A stretch of 64,000 bases of DNA from Chelatococcus sp. YT9 (GTDB lineage: Bacteria > Pseudomonadota > Alphaproteobacteria > Rhizobiales > Beijerinckiaceae). Location of the stretch: assembly GCF_018398315.1 (NCBI RefSeq), contig NZ_JAHBRW010000002.1:356637-420636 (forward strand), written 5' to 3'. Each line of letters starts with the position of its first letter. The first letter of the stretch is position 1. The position numbers and the translations under genes were made by a program. Positions 18,616 through 27,360 of this stretch are shown here, one piece after another. The notes under the pieces were generated by a model. That model had not been told where the DNA came from, searched no databases, and was given only the letters and a program-made list of their open reading frames with translations.

Positions 18616-19785
18616 ATGCAAACTGCGACCGGACGTCTGCTGGAATCCCTCGTGCGACATGGGTCGATGACCCGTGCAGAGGCAACACTCGATACGCAGC
18701 TCGCGCGGAGCGCTGTCGGTGTGGCAGCAGCCGAGCTGGTGCGGCTCGGTTTGATCAGCATCCTCCCGGCCGCGGCCCGCAGCGGGGTTGCGGGGCGCCC
18801 ATCCCCCCATCTCGAATTAAAGCCCGGTGGCGCCCATGTGATCGCCGTCAATGTGCGCGCCGACACGGTTGAGCTCGCTGCCGTCGACCTCGCCGGCAGC
18901 ATCCTGCATCAGGAGCATCACCTTATGGCGGTGCGAGATCACCCACCCCGCGAGGCGCTGCTGCAGATCGCAGAGACGATCAGCCAGACCGTCACCCGGA
19001 CAGCGGCTCTGTCGCCGCTCTGCGGGATCGGGCTCGCCATCCCCGGCATCATGACGCAGGATAACGCGGTCGCCCGCACTGTGCTGTCGTTGAACTGGCA
19101 TGACGTGCCCATCAAGTCGGTGATCGAGGAACGGTTGGGAGGGCAGGTTCCCATCACCGTCGGGCATGACGCAACGCTCGGTGCACTTGCTGAGTATCTG
19201 AGGGGTGCCGGGCGCGGGGCGAGGCGCCTGCTCTATTTGACCTCTCAGCCGAACGGAGTGGGTTCGGCGATGATATCCCGGCAAACGAGCTTGGCATCGC
19301 GCGGCGACCATACGCTGCAGGCCGGCCATCTCAACGTCAATCCATTCGGGGCCGAATGCGCTTGCGGATCCCGCGGCTGCCTCGAGATCTATGTCAATGG
19401 TCGGGCGGTGTCCAAAGCCCTTGGATTGCGCAGGACAGGCTCCCCAGAGAATATCCGCCAGCGCCTCGTGACGCTTTCCGCCAGCGAGCGCGGGAGGTTC
19501 CTTGCATCGGATTGCATCGGTGCCTTGCGGATCGGATTGGTCAGTCTGATCAACACGCTCGCTCCCGACCGCGTCGTTCTCGCCGGTGCCCTTGCACCGA
19601 TTGCCGAACTCATGCCCTCGTTGCTCGGCGAGGTCCTCGCGATGTCCGTGGTCGCAGGCGTCGAGCCTGTTGACCTCATCCCGGCGGCGCTCGAACAAGA
19701 CGTTCTTGTTGGTGCCGCCGAATTGGCATTCGAGGGGCTGAAGCTGGATCCCGTCCGGGCCTTAGGGAGCAGGATCTCGTCCTAG
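18616..19785 (+). CDS. ROK-family transcriptional regulator
   Basis: A 389-residue repressor. Residues 1-60 form a winged helix-turn-helix (GSMTRAEATLDTQLARSAVG). The rest is a ROK domain with the zinc motif His238, Cys248, Cys250, Cys255 (CACGSRGCLE). The sugar-kinase active-site region reads GHDATLGALAEY, so kinase activity is doubtful and a sensor role is likely. It is divergent from the second sugar ABC operon and presumably represses it and itself until the sugar binds. Confidence 0.88.
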   Translation: MQTATGRLLESLVRHGSMTRAEATLDTQLARSAVGVAAAELVRLGLISILPAAARSGVAGRPSPHLELKPGGAHVIAVNVRADTVELAAVDLAGSILHQEHHLMAVRDHPPREALLQIAETISQTVTRTAALSPLCGIGLAIPGIMTQDNAVARTVLSLNWHDVPIKSVIEERLGGQVPITVGHDATLGALAEYLRGAGRGARRLLYLTSQPNGVGSAMISRQTSLASRGDHTLQAGHLNVNPFGAECACGSRGCLEIYVNGRAVSKALGLRRTGSPENIRQRLVTLSASERGRFLASDCIGALRIGLVSLINTLAPDRVVLAGALAPIAELMPSLLGEVLAMSVVAGVEPVDLIPAALEQDVLVGAAELAFEGLKLDPVRALGSRISS

Positions 19786-19811
19786 GCCTGCGCGATAGCC
19801 GTCTGGTGCAA

Positions 19812-21326
19812 TCACGGATGCGGCGTCATCCTCGGGCCGAACATCATCAAGCTGGCGGCGGCGAGCACCCAGGCGCTCATGCTGGCGTAGAGCATCACCC
19901 AGCCGAAACCATCCGCAAGGGCTTGATGAATGACAGTCCCAGTCAAGCCCTGTTCAGAGGAGGAGATGGTGCCGGCCGCGATTTTCCCGGCGTGTGAGCG
20001 CAAGATGGACGTGCTCATGCCAGGCGGCAGGTTCGCCTCCAGAGAGGACAGGACGCCCTCGACGAGGATGAAACCCATAACGGGAATATTGATGGCCAGC
20101 GCGATCATCCTTGCGCTCATATCGATGCTCGACGCCATTCCGGACCGGGCGGCGGGCACAACACCCGTCGTCGTGTTGGTGACCGGTGTGTTAGTCAGTC
20201 CGAGGCCGATGCCGGCCAGCATGCAGCCAGGCAGCATCGTGAGCCAACTCGCAGCATCAGCCGCGGTGCCAAGCTTCATCAGGATAAAGCCTAGACCGAT
20301 GGTGAACAATCCGGCCGGAATGATGAGGCGAGGTTGATAGCGCAGCGCCAGACGCTCGGCCAGGGGCGGCACGACCAAGGCCGGCAGTGTATAGGCAAGC
20401 AGCCCCAGGCCCGCAGCGACGCTGTCATAGCCAAGGCCAGCGTTAAACCAGATGGGGAGATAGATCATGAAGGGCCAGAAGCTCATGTTCATCGCCGCTG
20501 ACCCAATGATCGCTCCGGAAAAAGCGCGGATGCGGAAGACCGTGAAGTCGAACATGGGCCGTGCGGCACGCTTCTCCACGATGAGAAAGGCTGCGAAGCT
20601 TAGGCCCGAGATGCCTAGGATCGAAAGCCCCAGCGGGCTGTCGAAGCCGAATTCCGGCCCCTGAGTGATGAAGAACGCGAGGCAAAACACGGCAAGTGAC
20701 AGCGTGGTGATACCAGCGAGGTCAAGACGTGTTGCGTCCGGGTCGCTTGCTTCCTCCACCCCGCCGACTGCGAGAACGGCCGTTGTGATGCTCAGCGTCA
20801 CGTGAATGAGGAACACCCATTCCCAGCTCCACATCGCGACGATGAGGCCACCGATGATCGGTCCGAACCCCAGCCCTGCGCCAGAGACGACGCCCCACCA
20901 GCTGAAAGCGACGCTACGTTCACGGGGGGTGCGGAACTGATGCGACAGGATGGCGATCTGGCACACGAGCATCGCCCCTCCGCTCAGGCCCTGAATAAAG
21001 CGGGCGCCGATGAGTACGGCCACGCTGCCCGTCATTCCGCAGGCGAGAGAAGCGAGGCCGAACGCGACGATGCTGGCAATGAACACGCGCCTGCGGCCAA
21101 AACGGTCTGCCAAAGCGCCCGTCGCCATCAGCACCATCGTCACCCCGATCGTGTACGCATTCATGATCCACTGGAGTTGCCCGAAATCCGCATGGAGCGA
21201 TTGCTCGAGCGTCGGCAGGATTGCCGGCACGCTGGAGATTTCCAGGCCGAACATCAACGCGGATAGGCAAATGGCGGCGAGCGCTACGGCGCTCTTTCCG
21301 CTCGATCGGGAAAGCGCAAGGGTCAT
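19812..21326 (-). CDS. MFS transporter, DHA2 (EmrB/QacA) type
   Basis: A 504-residue protein with about fourteen hydrophobic segments. Signature regions are LQWIMNAYTIGVTMVLMATG, ADRFGRRRVFI (motif A) and GARFIQGLSGGAML. The length and segment count match drug:proton antiporters of the DHA2 group. I start at MTLALSRSSG (21326) and not at 21437, whose extra residues are polar and unlike the family. It diverges from a LysR gene across a 163-base gap and is probably under its control. Confidence 0.88.
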   Translation of the reverse strand: MTLALSRSSGKSAVALAAICLSALMFGLEISSVPAILPTLEQSLHADFGQLQWIMNAYTIGVTMVLMATGALADRFGRRRVFIASIVAFGLASLACGMTGSVAVLIGARFIQGLSGGAMLVCQIAILSHQFRTPRERSVAFSWWGVVSGAGLGFGPIIGGLIVAMWSWEWVFLIHVTLSITTAVLAVGGVEEASDPDATRLDLAGITTLSLAVFCLAFFITQGPEFGFDSPLGLSILGISGLSFAAFLIVEKRAARPMFDFTVFRIRAFSGAIIGSAAMNMSFWPFMIYLPIWFNAGLGYDSVAAGLGLLAYTLPALVVPPLAERLALRYQPRLIIPAGLFTIGLGFILMKLGTAADAASWLTMLPGCMLAGIGLGLTNTPVTNTTTGVVPAARSGMASSIDMSARMIALAINIPVMGFILVEGVLSSLEANLPPGMSTSILRSHAGKIAAGTISSSEQGLTGTVIHQALADGFGWVMLYASMSAWVLAAASLMMFGPRMTPHP

Positions 21327-21489
21327 GGTTCGCCTTTTGAGGTCGGGACCGCAGGGGCGAAATCCGCTGATGACGGACGGCGCGTGCTTCAGTCCTCCTG
21401 CTTCAGTGCGGTGACAGGCTAGCGAACCGTTGATCACAACAGAATAAGATGTTTGAATATATCAGAGATAACAATTTTGGATTATTGGC

Positions 21490-22344
21490 ATGAGCACGCT
21501 GGACGTGGACGCTGTCCAAGCGTTCGTCACCATCGCCGATCTACGCAGCTTCACCCGGGCCGCCGAGGCACTCGGGACGACCCAGGGCGCGATCAGCGTG
21601 AAACTGAAGCGTCTTGAAGAGCGGCTGGGCCAGCGGCTCATCGAACGCACACCTCGCGCGGTGCGCCTATCGGCACAGGGTGCTGTGTTTCTCGTGGGGG
21701 CTCGTGAATTCCTCGCCGCCCATGACCGTGCCATGGCGGCCCTTTCCGGAGGACGCCGCCGCTTTGGCCTCGGTATCGCTGCCCATGTGGCAGGACCTGA
21801 GGTCCCTACCCTCCTGGCGCGGCTGAGTGCTCATGATCCAGGCCTCACCATCGAGGTGCGCATGGATAATTCCCGCGAGCTACTGGACGCCTTCGATCGC
21901 GGGGAGCTCGACGCCGCCATAATCCGGCGCGAGGATGACCGGCGAGGCGGCGAGGTGCTGGGGCCGGAGCACTTCGGCTGGTTCGCGGCTCCGCAATTTG
22001 AGCATCGCCACGGCGACCCCTTGAGACTTGCGGCGCTTTCGCCAACCTGTGGAGTCCGTGATATCGCTACGCGGGCCCTGGATGCCGCCTCAATTCCGTG
22101 GACGGAGGTCTTTCTCGGAGGAACCTCCTCGATGGTGACGGCCGCCGTCTCAGCCGGCCTTGCCGTCTCGGCCTTCTCCTGCCGCCTGGCGCCGCCCGGC
22201 GCTGTCGAAGTCAGCCAACGCTTCGGGCTTCCACCGCTGCCTTCGACCGAAATCGTGATGTTTTCCACGCTGACCGACGCGAAATCCCGGGAAGCTCTGC
22301 GTGCCCTCGCCGCCGGCTTCCGCGAACATCGTCCGAGTTCGTGA
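21490..22344 (+). CDS. LysR-family transcriptional regulator
   Basis: A 284-residue regulator. The N-terminal helix-turn-helix is clear in VQAFVTIADLRSFTRAAEAL and TTQGAISVKLKRLEERLGQR. The C-terminal half is a type 2 binding-protein-like effector domain. It is divergent from the DHA2 exporter, the classical arrangement for a LysR activator and its target. The inducer is unknown. Confidence 0.9.
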   Translation: MSTLDVDAVQAFVTIADLRSFTRAAEALGTTQGAISVKLKRLEERLGQRLIERTPRAVRLSAQGAVFLVGAREFLAAHDRAMAALSGGRRRFGLGIAAHVAGPEVPTLLARLSAHDPGLTIEVRMDNSRELLDAFDRGELDAAIIRREDDRRGGEVLGPEHFGWFAAPQFEHRHGDPLRLAALSPTCGVRDIATRALDAASIPWTEVFLGGTSSMVTAAVSAGLAVSAFSCRLAPPGAVEVSQRFGLPPLPSTEIVMFSTLTDAKSREALRALAAGFREHRPSS

Positions 22345-22512
22345 TAGCGCAGGTTCAGTGACGAGGTGAGGGTGACACGCTCTCCATCGGGATCGCCTGC
22401 ATCATGGAGCCACCCTCAGTTGCAGCGGCGGACAAGCGGGATGTGCCCTCACGCGCGATCGATCGGTTGGGATTTCGATCATTCCGGTTGAAAGATAAGG
22501 GTCGCAATGATA

Positions 22513-22531
22513 TCTAGATTATTGATCTAGA
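22513..22531. promoter_or_regulatory. palindromic operator of the vapBC pair
   Basis: The inverted repeat TCTAGAT-TATTG-ATCTAGA is perfect over 7 bases per arm and ends 11 bases before the antitoxin ATG at 22543. Type II antitoxins with ribbon-helix-helix domains usually bind such palindromes over their own promoter, so this is the likely autoregulatory site. A GGAGG ribosome-binding site follows at 22533-22537. Confidence 0.7.
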
Positions 22532-22542
22532 CGGAGGCTGAC

Positions 22543-22815
22543 ATGGCCTTGAGCATCAAGACCGAGGAAGCGGATCGGCTGGCGCGGGAATTGTCCCGGC
22601 TGACCGGCGAAACCATGACCGACGCCATCACGCAGGCCATGCGCGAGCGGCTCGAGCGGCTGCGCGCCGAGCAGGAGGCGCAGAGCGACTATGTTTCGCG
22701 CATGAGGGCATTCGTTCGGGCACGCTCTGGCCGCTATGACCGCAGCCGAGTCACGAAGCAGGAATGGGATGAGGCGGTCGGCGACACGCCCGAGGAGCTC
22801 GATTTCCCGCGATGA
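22543..22815 (+). CDS. vapB: VapB-type antitoxin
   Basis: A 90-residue protein with the Rv0623-like VapB signature: [20 protein letters not shown] followed by [20 protein letters not shown]. The N-terminal half should bind DNA as a ribbon-helix-helix and the C-terminal part should wrap the toxin. It starts after a GGAGG site and its TGA overlaps the toxin ATG by four bases. Co-translation with the toxin is the standard arrangement. Confidence 0.9.
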   Translation: MALSIKTEEADRLARELSRLTGETMTDAITQAMRERLERLRAEQEAQSDYVSRMRAFVRARSGRYDRSRVTKQEWDEAVGDTPEELDFPR

Positions 22816-23225
22816 TGATCGTCGACGCGTCCGCCATCATCGCGATAATGTTCGAGGAGACAGAAGCGTCCGACTGCATGGCCGCTCTCCAGACGGACCC
22901 TGCGCGACTCATATCTGCTGTGAACTATGTCGAAGCCGGCACGGTCATGGCGGGGAGGGTCAAGGACGGGGATCGCCACGAGGCGATAGCCGACCTGGAT
23001 GCCTTCCTGTCCGACTTCCGCATCGCAATTGCTCCTACGGATGAAAACCTCGCGCGTGCCGCCGTCAGGGCGCGGCTCGACTATGGTAAGGGGTTTGGAA
23101 CGCGGAGCGGCCTGAACTTTGGCGACTGCTTCGCCTATGCCCTCGCCAAACGGCATTCGGCCCCGCTTCTGTATGTCGGTGATGACTTCGCGTTCACCGA
23201 TATTCAGTCGGCATTGTCGCGATAG
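22812..23225 (+). CDS. vapC: VapC PIN-domain ribonuclease toxin
   Basis: A 137-residue PIN-domain protein. The acidic active-site residues are visible: Asp5 (MIVDASAII), Glu41 (NYVEAG), Asp105 ([12 protein letters not shown]) and Asp124/125 (GDDFAFTD). It is expected to be a magnesium-dependent endoribonuclease that is held inactive by the VapB antitoxin encoded just upstream with a 4-base overlap. Length and all key residues are intact, so it is probably functional. Confidence 0.92.
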   Translation: MMIVDASAIIAIMFEETEASDCMAALQTDPARLISAVNYVEAGTVMAGRVKDGDRHEAIADLDAFLSDFRIAIAPTDENLARAAVRARLDYGKGFGTRSGLNFGDCFAYALAKRHSAPLLYVGDDFAFTDIQSALSR

Positions 23226-23377
23226 CGGGTCGAGAAGAAAGCGGGAGCATCGCCGCCATGACCACGCCCCCTCTTACGCTCGCTATTCCTCGGACAACCA
23301 GCGAGAGGCGCCTCACGCGGCAATGGCGATCGCGCCCCGGCGACACCGACGGCTAATCCTGGCCGCGCCTCGGCGCG

Positions 23378-24406
23378 TTAGGCTACGGTCGAATTGGCCA
23401 ACTGCAGCGCGTAATCGATTGCCTCAATCAGGCTGGTTTCGTCGGCGACGCCCTTGCCCGCGATGTCGAACGCGGTGCCATGATCCACCGATGTACGGAT
23501 CACCGGCAGTCCAAGCGTCACATTCACACCGCTGAGTGCCGTCCAGCGGCCGGTCTCCGGGTCGACCGAGAAGCCCAACAGCTTCACCGGGATGTGGCCC
23601 TGGTCATGATACATTGCGACGACCGCGTCGTACTCCCCGCCGCGGAGCTTGACGAACACCGTATCTCCCGGCACAGGGCCGACTACGTCCTCGCCACGCG
23701 CCTCATAGTCTCGCACCAGGGGTTCGGTCACATCCATGTCGTGGCGGCCGAAGAGACCGCCTTCACCCGCATGGGGGTTAAGCGCGGCAACGGCGACACG
23801 GGGCCGCTCAATGCCGAGCCTACGCAAAGTAGCCAATGTGAGGTCAATCACCCGCGCTATCCGATCCGCGGTGGCGCGGCCGGGCACTTCTTCCAAAGCG
23901 CAGTGTGTAGTGACATGGCTGACCCGGAAGGTGCCATGGGCGAGCATCATCACACTGCCCTTCGCTCCCGTCAGCGTAGCGAGGAGCTCGGTGTGGCCAG
24001 GATAGTTGTGCCCTGCCAGATGCAAGGCTTCCTTGCTCAGGGGGGCGGTCACGATACCTGCAACCTTGCCGGCCTGTGCCAGCCGTGTCGCGATGGCCAC
24101 CGCCTGATAGGCCTGCTCGCCGCCAATCGCCGAGACCTCGCCCCAAGAGACGGCGCATTGCGGTCCGGGCGTGGGCAGGATGGCGGCTCCAGTCACCGCA
24201 TCCAGCGCGCCTTCGCCGATCACCGGCGGCAGGGGCAGAGACAGCAGTTGCCCCGCACGGTCGAGCGCCCCCGGGTCGCCAACCAGAACCAGCCCGAGCG
24301 TCCCGCCTTCAAGCCTCGGCTTCAGCCGCGCCACCGCCTTCAGTGCGATTTCGGGTCCTATACCCGCAGGATCGCCGAGGGTGACGGCAAGAACGGGAGG
24401 CGTCAT
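23378..24406 (-). CDS. pdxA2: PdxA-family dehydrogenase, probably PdxA2 (4-phospho-D-threonate/erythronate 3-dehydrogenase)
   Basis: A 342-residue NAD-dependent enzyme with the PdxA start LAVTLGDPAGIGPEI, the metal-binding histidine regions GHNYPGHTELLA and MYHDQGHIPVKL, and AALNPHAGEGG. True PdxA makes vitamin B6; the PdxA2 branch oxidises and decarboxylates phosphorylated four-carbon acid sugars to dihydroxyacetone phosphate. I favour PdxA2 because a DeoR regulator and a DUF1537 kinase are divergently encoded, the known partners of this route. The start at 24406 is chosen from the family N-terminus; an extended frame to 24595 has no similarity that I can see. Confidence 0.85.
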   Translation of the reverse strand: MTPPVLAVTLGDPAGIGPEIALKAVARLKPRLEGGTLGLVLVGDPGALDRAGQLLSLPLPPVIGEGALDAVTGAAILPTPGPQCAVSWGEVSAIGGEQAYQAVAIATRLAQAGKVAGIVTAPLSKEALHLAGHNYPGHTELLATLTGAKGSVMMLAHGTFRVSHVTTHCALEEVPGRATADRIARVIDLTLATLRRLGIERPRVAVAALNPHAGEGGLFGRHDMDVTEPLVRDYEARGEDVVGPVPGDTVFVKLRGGEYDAVVAMYHDQGHIPVKLLGFSVDPETGRWTALSGVNVTLGLPVIRTSVDHGTAFDIAGKGVADETSLIEAIDYALQLANSTVA

Positions 24407-24551
24407 GGCAAACCTCTTCTGCAAAAAAACATGACGGATAACGAGAACGATCGATCCTGGAGGGTCAGCAAGATTGCTCTCCAACCATCCCAGGGCCTCT
24501 TGGCGTGAGTACCCATGCGAACGCAACGTCCGCGGAAAAGAGCGTTTGGCA

Positions 24552-24586
24552 CAATTTGGAATAAATTGAAACCTTGTATTCGAATA
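24552..24586. promoter_or_regulatory. two palindromes in pdxA2-deoR control region
   Basis: The 250-base gap between the divergent pdxA2 and deoR genes is AT-rich. It holds an inverted repeat CAATTT-GGAAT-AAATTG at 24552-24568 and a perfect ten-base palindrome TATTCGAATA at 24577-24586. Either or both could be operators for the DeoR protein. The assignment rests on position and symmetry. Confidence 0.45.
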
Positions 24587-24656
24587 TGTGGTCAAACGTG
24601 GTGCATATTGAGATATTCCGCGCTATCCAATAACGGCAACGAAGGGATTCCCAAGA

Positions 24657-25442
24657 ATGCTTGCACCGCTGCGCCGCGCGCGGATCATCGAGTTTCTGCG
24701 CCGGGACGGGGCAGCTGGGCTGAAAGACATGTCGGTCGCACTGGGCATTTCGATGTCGACGCTGCGCCGGGATGTCGATTATCTCTGCGAACAGGGCCAT
24801 CTGGAACGCACCCATGGTGGCGCGGTACTCAATGCTGGCGGTCACGCCGGAGTAGAGCTTGAACGCGACATCGCCAGGGCGCTGGAAAGCGACGCGAAGC
24901 GGGCGATTGGTCAAAGGGCGGCCGCGCTGATCCGGCCCGGACAGACAGTTTTCATCGACAGCGGCACGACCACCGCCGCGGCGGCGCAGGCGGCCCGCGA
25001 GCGGGGGATCGCCTTCACCGCGATCACCAACGACCTCGCCATCGCGATGATCCTCTCCGAAAGCTCCTTCATCCGCGTGATGGTTGCCGGTGGCACTGTG
25101 CGCTCCGGCAGCAGCACCCTGCTCGGCGCCGACACGCTGCAGGCCATCAGCCGGCTCAGAACCAATTTGGCCTTGATTGGCACCCACGCCCTGTCGGAGG
25201 AGGAGATGTCGGACAGCTCGGTGGAACTCGCGGAAGTGAAGCGAGTGATCATCGCCGGCACCAGCGAGCCGGTACTGCTCGCCGACAGCTCAAAAATCTT
25301 TTCGCGCGCGTTTTGCGGTTTTGGCCGTCTCGCAGCCATGAGCCTCCTGATCACGGACACGCGACTGTCCCCGGACAAGCGGGCTATCTTGGAGCGTGGC
25401 GGCCTGCGCATCGAAACCGCGCCAAGCGGGCACGGCGCATGA
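24657..25442 (+). CDS. DeoR-family transcriptional regulator
   Basis: A 261-residue repressor. The N-terminal winged helix reads RRARIIEFLRRDGAAGLKDM with MSTLRRDVDYLCEQGHLERT and the THGGAV hinge, all typical of DeoR. The C-terminal sugar-phosphate sensor domain includes FIDSGTTTAAAAQAAR and an EMSDSSVELAEVKR-like segment. Its stop overlaps the start of the DUF1537 kinase. It should control the divergent pdxA2 gene and its own operon in response to a phosphorylated intermediate. Confidence 0.9.
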   Translation: MLAPLRRARIIEFLRRDGAAGLKDMSVALGISMSTLRRDVDYLCEQGHLERTHGGAVLNAGGHAGVELERDIARALESDAKRAIGQRAAALIRPGQTVFIDSGTTTAAAAQAARERGIAFTAITNDLAIAMILSESSFIRVMVAGGTVRSGSSTLLGADTLQAISRLRTNLALIGTHALSEEEMSDSSVELAEVKRVIIAGTSEPVLLADSSKIFSRAFCGFGRLAAMSLLITDTRLSPDKRAILERGGLRIETAPSGHGA

Positions 25443-26500
25443 TGTATCCTCTGTCGACGCCCCCATCCATCACAAGCCTTCGCCTGATCGCCGATGACTT
25501 GACAGGCGCGCTCGACGCGGCGGCGCCCTTTGCCACGCCCGAGGCGCCGGTGCGGCTGCCGTTAACAGACGCCGGTTTTCACGGCGATAAGCTGACCCTC
25601 AGCACCGAAAGCCGGGATCTGCCAGAAGCCGAGGCTATGGAACTGGTCAGGCGGGCCTTCATGCGGCTGCGCCCTGGCACCTCGGCGGACACGGTATGGT
25701 TCAAGAAGGTCGATAGTGTTCTGCGCGGCCACCCAATCAGCGAGACGCTGGCCATGGCACAGGCCGGCCGCTTCGACCGCTGCCTGTTCGCTCCCGCCTT
25801 CCCCGATATGGGACGGATCACGCGCGCCGGCTACCAATTGGTGCAACATGCTGACGGCAGCTGGAGCAAGACGGCCCATGGTGACCTGCGCGCGACGTTC
25901 GCGGCTTTTGTCCCTAGACTCGCGCCCCGCCTGGTGATGGACATCCCCGACGCCGACGCTCTGGCCGATCTGCGAGGGGCCGCCGCTCGACGGCGCAGTG
26001 AGCCCGGCATGCTGTGGGCCGGAAGCCGAGGTCTTGCGGAGGCCCTGGTGCCGCCGCAGCCGGCGCTCGCTCGTCCCCGCATTGGGCTTTTCATTCTTGG
26101 CACGAGCCATCCCGCCACCCGCGCGCAGGCAACGGCTTTATCCGGATTGGTCAGCGCAGTGCCGACCTCCGGCCTGTTCCGCCCCGAAGGTGTGGCTCCC
26201 CTGCTTCTGGATCCTGTTCCGGATTGCTCCTCCGCAACGGAGACCCGGGCTTCCCTCAACTCGGCGCTTTCGCGTCTTGAGGCGCCGTCCGATGACAGCG
26301 CGCTTCTGGTCACCGGCGGCGACAGCCTGTCGGTGGTGCTCGCCCGGATCGGCGCAGCAGCGGTTGATTGCCTTGGAGAGATCAGCCCCGGCTTGCCGCT
26401 TTCACGGATCAGCGGCGGGGCATTGGACGGTAGCAGCCTGATCACAAAATCCGGCGGCTTCGGTAGCCCGGATCTACTGCGCGGCCTGCTGGGACCCTGA
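25439..26500 (+). CDS. four-carbon acid sugar kinase family protein (DUF1537)
   Basis: A 353-residue kinase. The N-terminal substrate domain begins LRLIADDLTGALDAA, and the C-terminal nucleotide domain shows LVTGGDSLSVVLARIG and LITKSGGFGSPDLL, all hallmarks of the DUF1537 family. It is about 60 residues shorter than many members, mainly in the middle. With PdxA2 it would phosphorylate D-threonate or D-erythronate before oxidation. The ATG at 25439 overlaps the deoR stop. Its 3' end overlaps the opposite-strand iclR gene by 27 bases (26474-26500). Confidence 0.85.
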   Translation: MMYPLSTPPSITSLRLIADDLTGALDAAAPFATPEAPVRLPLTDAGFHGDKLTLSTESRDLPEAEAMELVRRAFMRLRPGTSADTVWFKKVDSVLRGHPISETLAMAQAGRFDRCLFAPAFPDMGRITRAGYQLVQHADGSWSKTAHGDLRATFAAFVPRLAPRLVMDIPDADALADLRGAAARRRSEPGMLWAGSRGLAEALVPPQPALARPRIGLFILGTSHPATRAQATALSGLVSAVPTSGLFRPEGVAPLLLDPVPDCSSATETRASLNSALSRLEAPSDDSALLVTGGDSLSVVLARIGAAAVDCLGEISPGLPLSRISGGALDGSSLITKSGGFGSPDLLRGLLGP

Positions 26501-27289
26501 GAGACGCCGCAGTTCCGTCTGCCGCACCTCGCTCGCCGCGGTCTCGGCGCGGCGGACGATCTCGCGGATCTGATCTATCATCGCTACTTGCGCAGGCTCA
26601 TCCAGCATATTCAGAGGTGCCAGCACGGACAGCGCCACCTCAAGCCCGCGCCAGTTGTCGTTCACCACTGGCACGGACAGCGTGAAACTCTCAATGCCCC
26701 GGGCACGACGGAAGCCGGCCACATAACCATGCCGGTGATAGAACGTGATCTCGGACATGATCTTTTCCGGCGGCACATCCCACTGCCGATACTTTTCGGT
26801 GAGAAGCTCCATGCAGCGTGCGCGCGCCTTCTCCTCCATCATGCCGAGGATGCAGGAACCGGAGATGCCCACCCCAAGCGGAATGCGACCGCCTATGCCC
26901 GAGATGAATGGCTGCCCGACAATCTGCCCGACTTGGGAATCGAGGCAGACTGTGTCGAGACCGCTTCGGACCATGAGGTAAGACGAGAGGAGCGTCTTGG
27001 TGGTGATCTCAAGCAGTGCCGGGCGGTAAGTGGACACAACTTCATTCATCGACGGCGTGCGCAGTGCCAGCGCGTAAGCGCCAGGCCCCAGCTTGTAGCT
27101 GCCACGATTTCCGCCCTGAATGACGAAACCATGATCCGCCAGCGCGACGAGCGTGCGATGCACGCTCGACCGGGCTTCATCGCTAGCCGCCGCAAGCGCG
27201 CTCAAGGTCATCCCCTTGGCGCCGGCCTGGGACAGCAGCACCAGCAGTTCCGCCGCGCGGCCGGCGTTCGAAGAGGACTGTCTCGCCAC
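26474..27289 (-). CDS. IclR-family transcriptional regulator
   Basis: A 271-residue regulator. The N-terminal helix-turn-helix is seen in AAELLVLLSQAGAKGMTLSA and ASDEARSSVHRTLVALADHG. The effector domain includes GIGGRIPLGVGISGSCILGM and GIESFTLSVPVVND. It lies downstream of hyuB on the same strand (71-base gap), so it may be in the hyuAB operon. The twin inverted repeats at 31185-31276 are plausible target sites. Confidence 0.9.
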   Translation of the reverse strand: MARQSSSNAGRAAELLVLLSQAGAKGMTLSALAAASDEARSSVHRTLVALADHGFVIQGGNRGSYKLGPGAYALALRTPSMNEVVSTYRPALLEITTKTLLSSYLMVRSGLDTVCLDSQVGQIVGQPFISGIGGRIPLGVGISGSCILGMMEEKARARCMELLTEKYRQWDVPPEKIMSEITFYHRHGYVAGFRRARGIESFTLSVPVVNDNWRGLEVALSVLAPLNMLDEPAQVAMIDQIREIVRRAETAASEVRQTELRRLSGSQQAAQ

Positions 27290-27360
27290 GTGAAAGGGCT
27301 CCGAAAACCAAGTCCCGCCCCGATGCTCTCGGGACGGAGACGTGTCAACCGCTCAAAACG

